A stretch of DNA of 64,000 nt from JACDAE01 sp963744875 (lineage in GTDB: Bacteria > Chloroflexota > Ktedonobacteria > Ktedonobacterales > Ktedonobacteraceae): assembly GCA_963744875.1 (NCBI GenBank), contig CAVUVQ010000010.1, forward strand, positions 620,001 through 684,000, read 5' to 3'. The translations under genes and the position numbers were made by a program. The notes beneath the pieces were generated by a model, which was not told where the DNA came from, searched no databases, and saw only the letters and a program-made list of their open reading frames with translations. Of the stretch, positions 63,876 to 64,000 are shown in pieces. Every line of letters begins with the position of its first letter. Within the stretch, counting starts at the first letter, position 1.

Positions 63876-64000
63876 ATGACGACAGAGACAAAAAAGCTCC
63901 TCAAACTTTTTTATTGCTATGCACGCGAGGATAAAGCCCTGCGCGATGAACTGGATGTTCATTTGAGCAGCTTGAAGCGGCAAAATATTGTCAGCAGTTG
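63876..64000 (+). CDS. TIR-domain protein, 3' end cut by window edge
   Basis: From the ATG at 63876 the frame is open to the end of the window (41 residues). KLFYCYAREDKALRDELDVH is the characteristic first strand and box 1 of a bacterial TIR domain, where the conserved Tyr/Ser-Tyr-x-x-x-Asp pattern appears as FYCYAREDKAL. TIR proteins act as NAD-hydrolysing enzymes or signalling adaptors, often in anti-phage systems. The rest of the protein and its partners lie outside the window. Confidence 0.65.
   Translation, partial: MTTETKKLLKLFYCYAREDKALRDELDVHLSSLKRQNIVSS

Overview
The window looks like chromosomal DNA of a Ktedonobacteria-type member of the Chloroflexota (inference from gene content; no rRNA or tRNA gene is visible). 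The signs are zinc-ribbon Ser/Thr kinases fused to extracellular ligand-binding domains, LytR-CpsA-Psr and DUF3761-type surface proteins, secreted carbohydrate-active enzymes with CBM2 modules, a modular peptide synthetase, and many short palindromic intergenic elements.

Layout. 1-1294: 3' part of a clan GH-A glycosidase. 1301-8164 (minus): two adjacent nonribosomal peptide synthetase (NRPS) genes, a starter module with a half condensation domain and a Gly-type adenylation pocket, then C-A-T-TE with a cysteine-type thioesterase. 8362-16023 (minus): surface-glycan cluster with a DUF2206-like membrane protein, a DUF1616-like protein, three GT4 and one GT2 glycosyltransferase. 16024-17217: long non-coding gap with a direct repeat. 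17218-19118: TetR regulator divergent from an LLM flavin oxidoreductase. 19257-19944: two small proteins, one a heptad-repeat coiled coil. 20522-28075 (plus): operon-like run of membrane-anchored glycosidase, GT2, Pro-rich GT39, DUF362/ferredoxin protein and NAD-dependent epimerase. 28444-29762: orphan sugar-binding lipoprotein. 29883-35452 (minus): GT39 protein, DUF4097-like lipoprotein, AA10 LPMO-CBM2, CBM2-Cip1-like protein. 35772-37073: hisS. 37728-42248: unknown membrane protein, Cys-rich zinc-finger protein, M24 peptidase. 42837-47107: DUF3761 protein, LCP transferase, pgeF, secreted protein, PLDc_N protein. 47740-49254: yggS, DUF6391, yggT. 49614-52231: rifamycin phosphotransferase-like gene. 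52332-58093 (minus): two tandem kinase/ligand-receptor fusions. 58386-61679: small hypotheticals, a FliG-like/methyltransferase fusion, a DUF2231-Rieske fusion. 62000-63344: ECF sigma factor and HAD phosphatase. 63876-64000: start of a TIR-domain gene.

Two features cut across the window. (i) About seventeen single-base frameshifts break otherwise well-conserved genes, including yggS. Each is repaired by adding or removing one base, often in a homopolymer, so sequencing or assembly error is more likely than true gene decay. (ii) Intergenic regions carry several families of perfect inverted repeats (arms of 26-40 bp) whose ends read GTAGGGACC or GTAGGGGC. One copy sits inside a 224-bp MITE-like element with 13-bp terminal repeats and a visible 9-bp target duplication; another set is nested one inside the next; a third supplies codons to the N-terminus of a glycosyltransferase.
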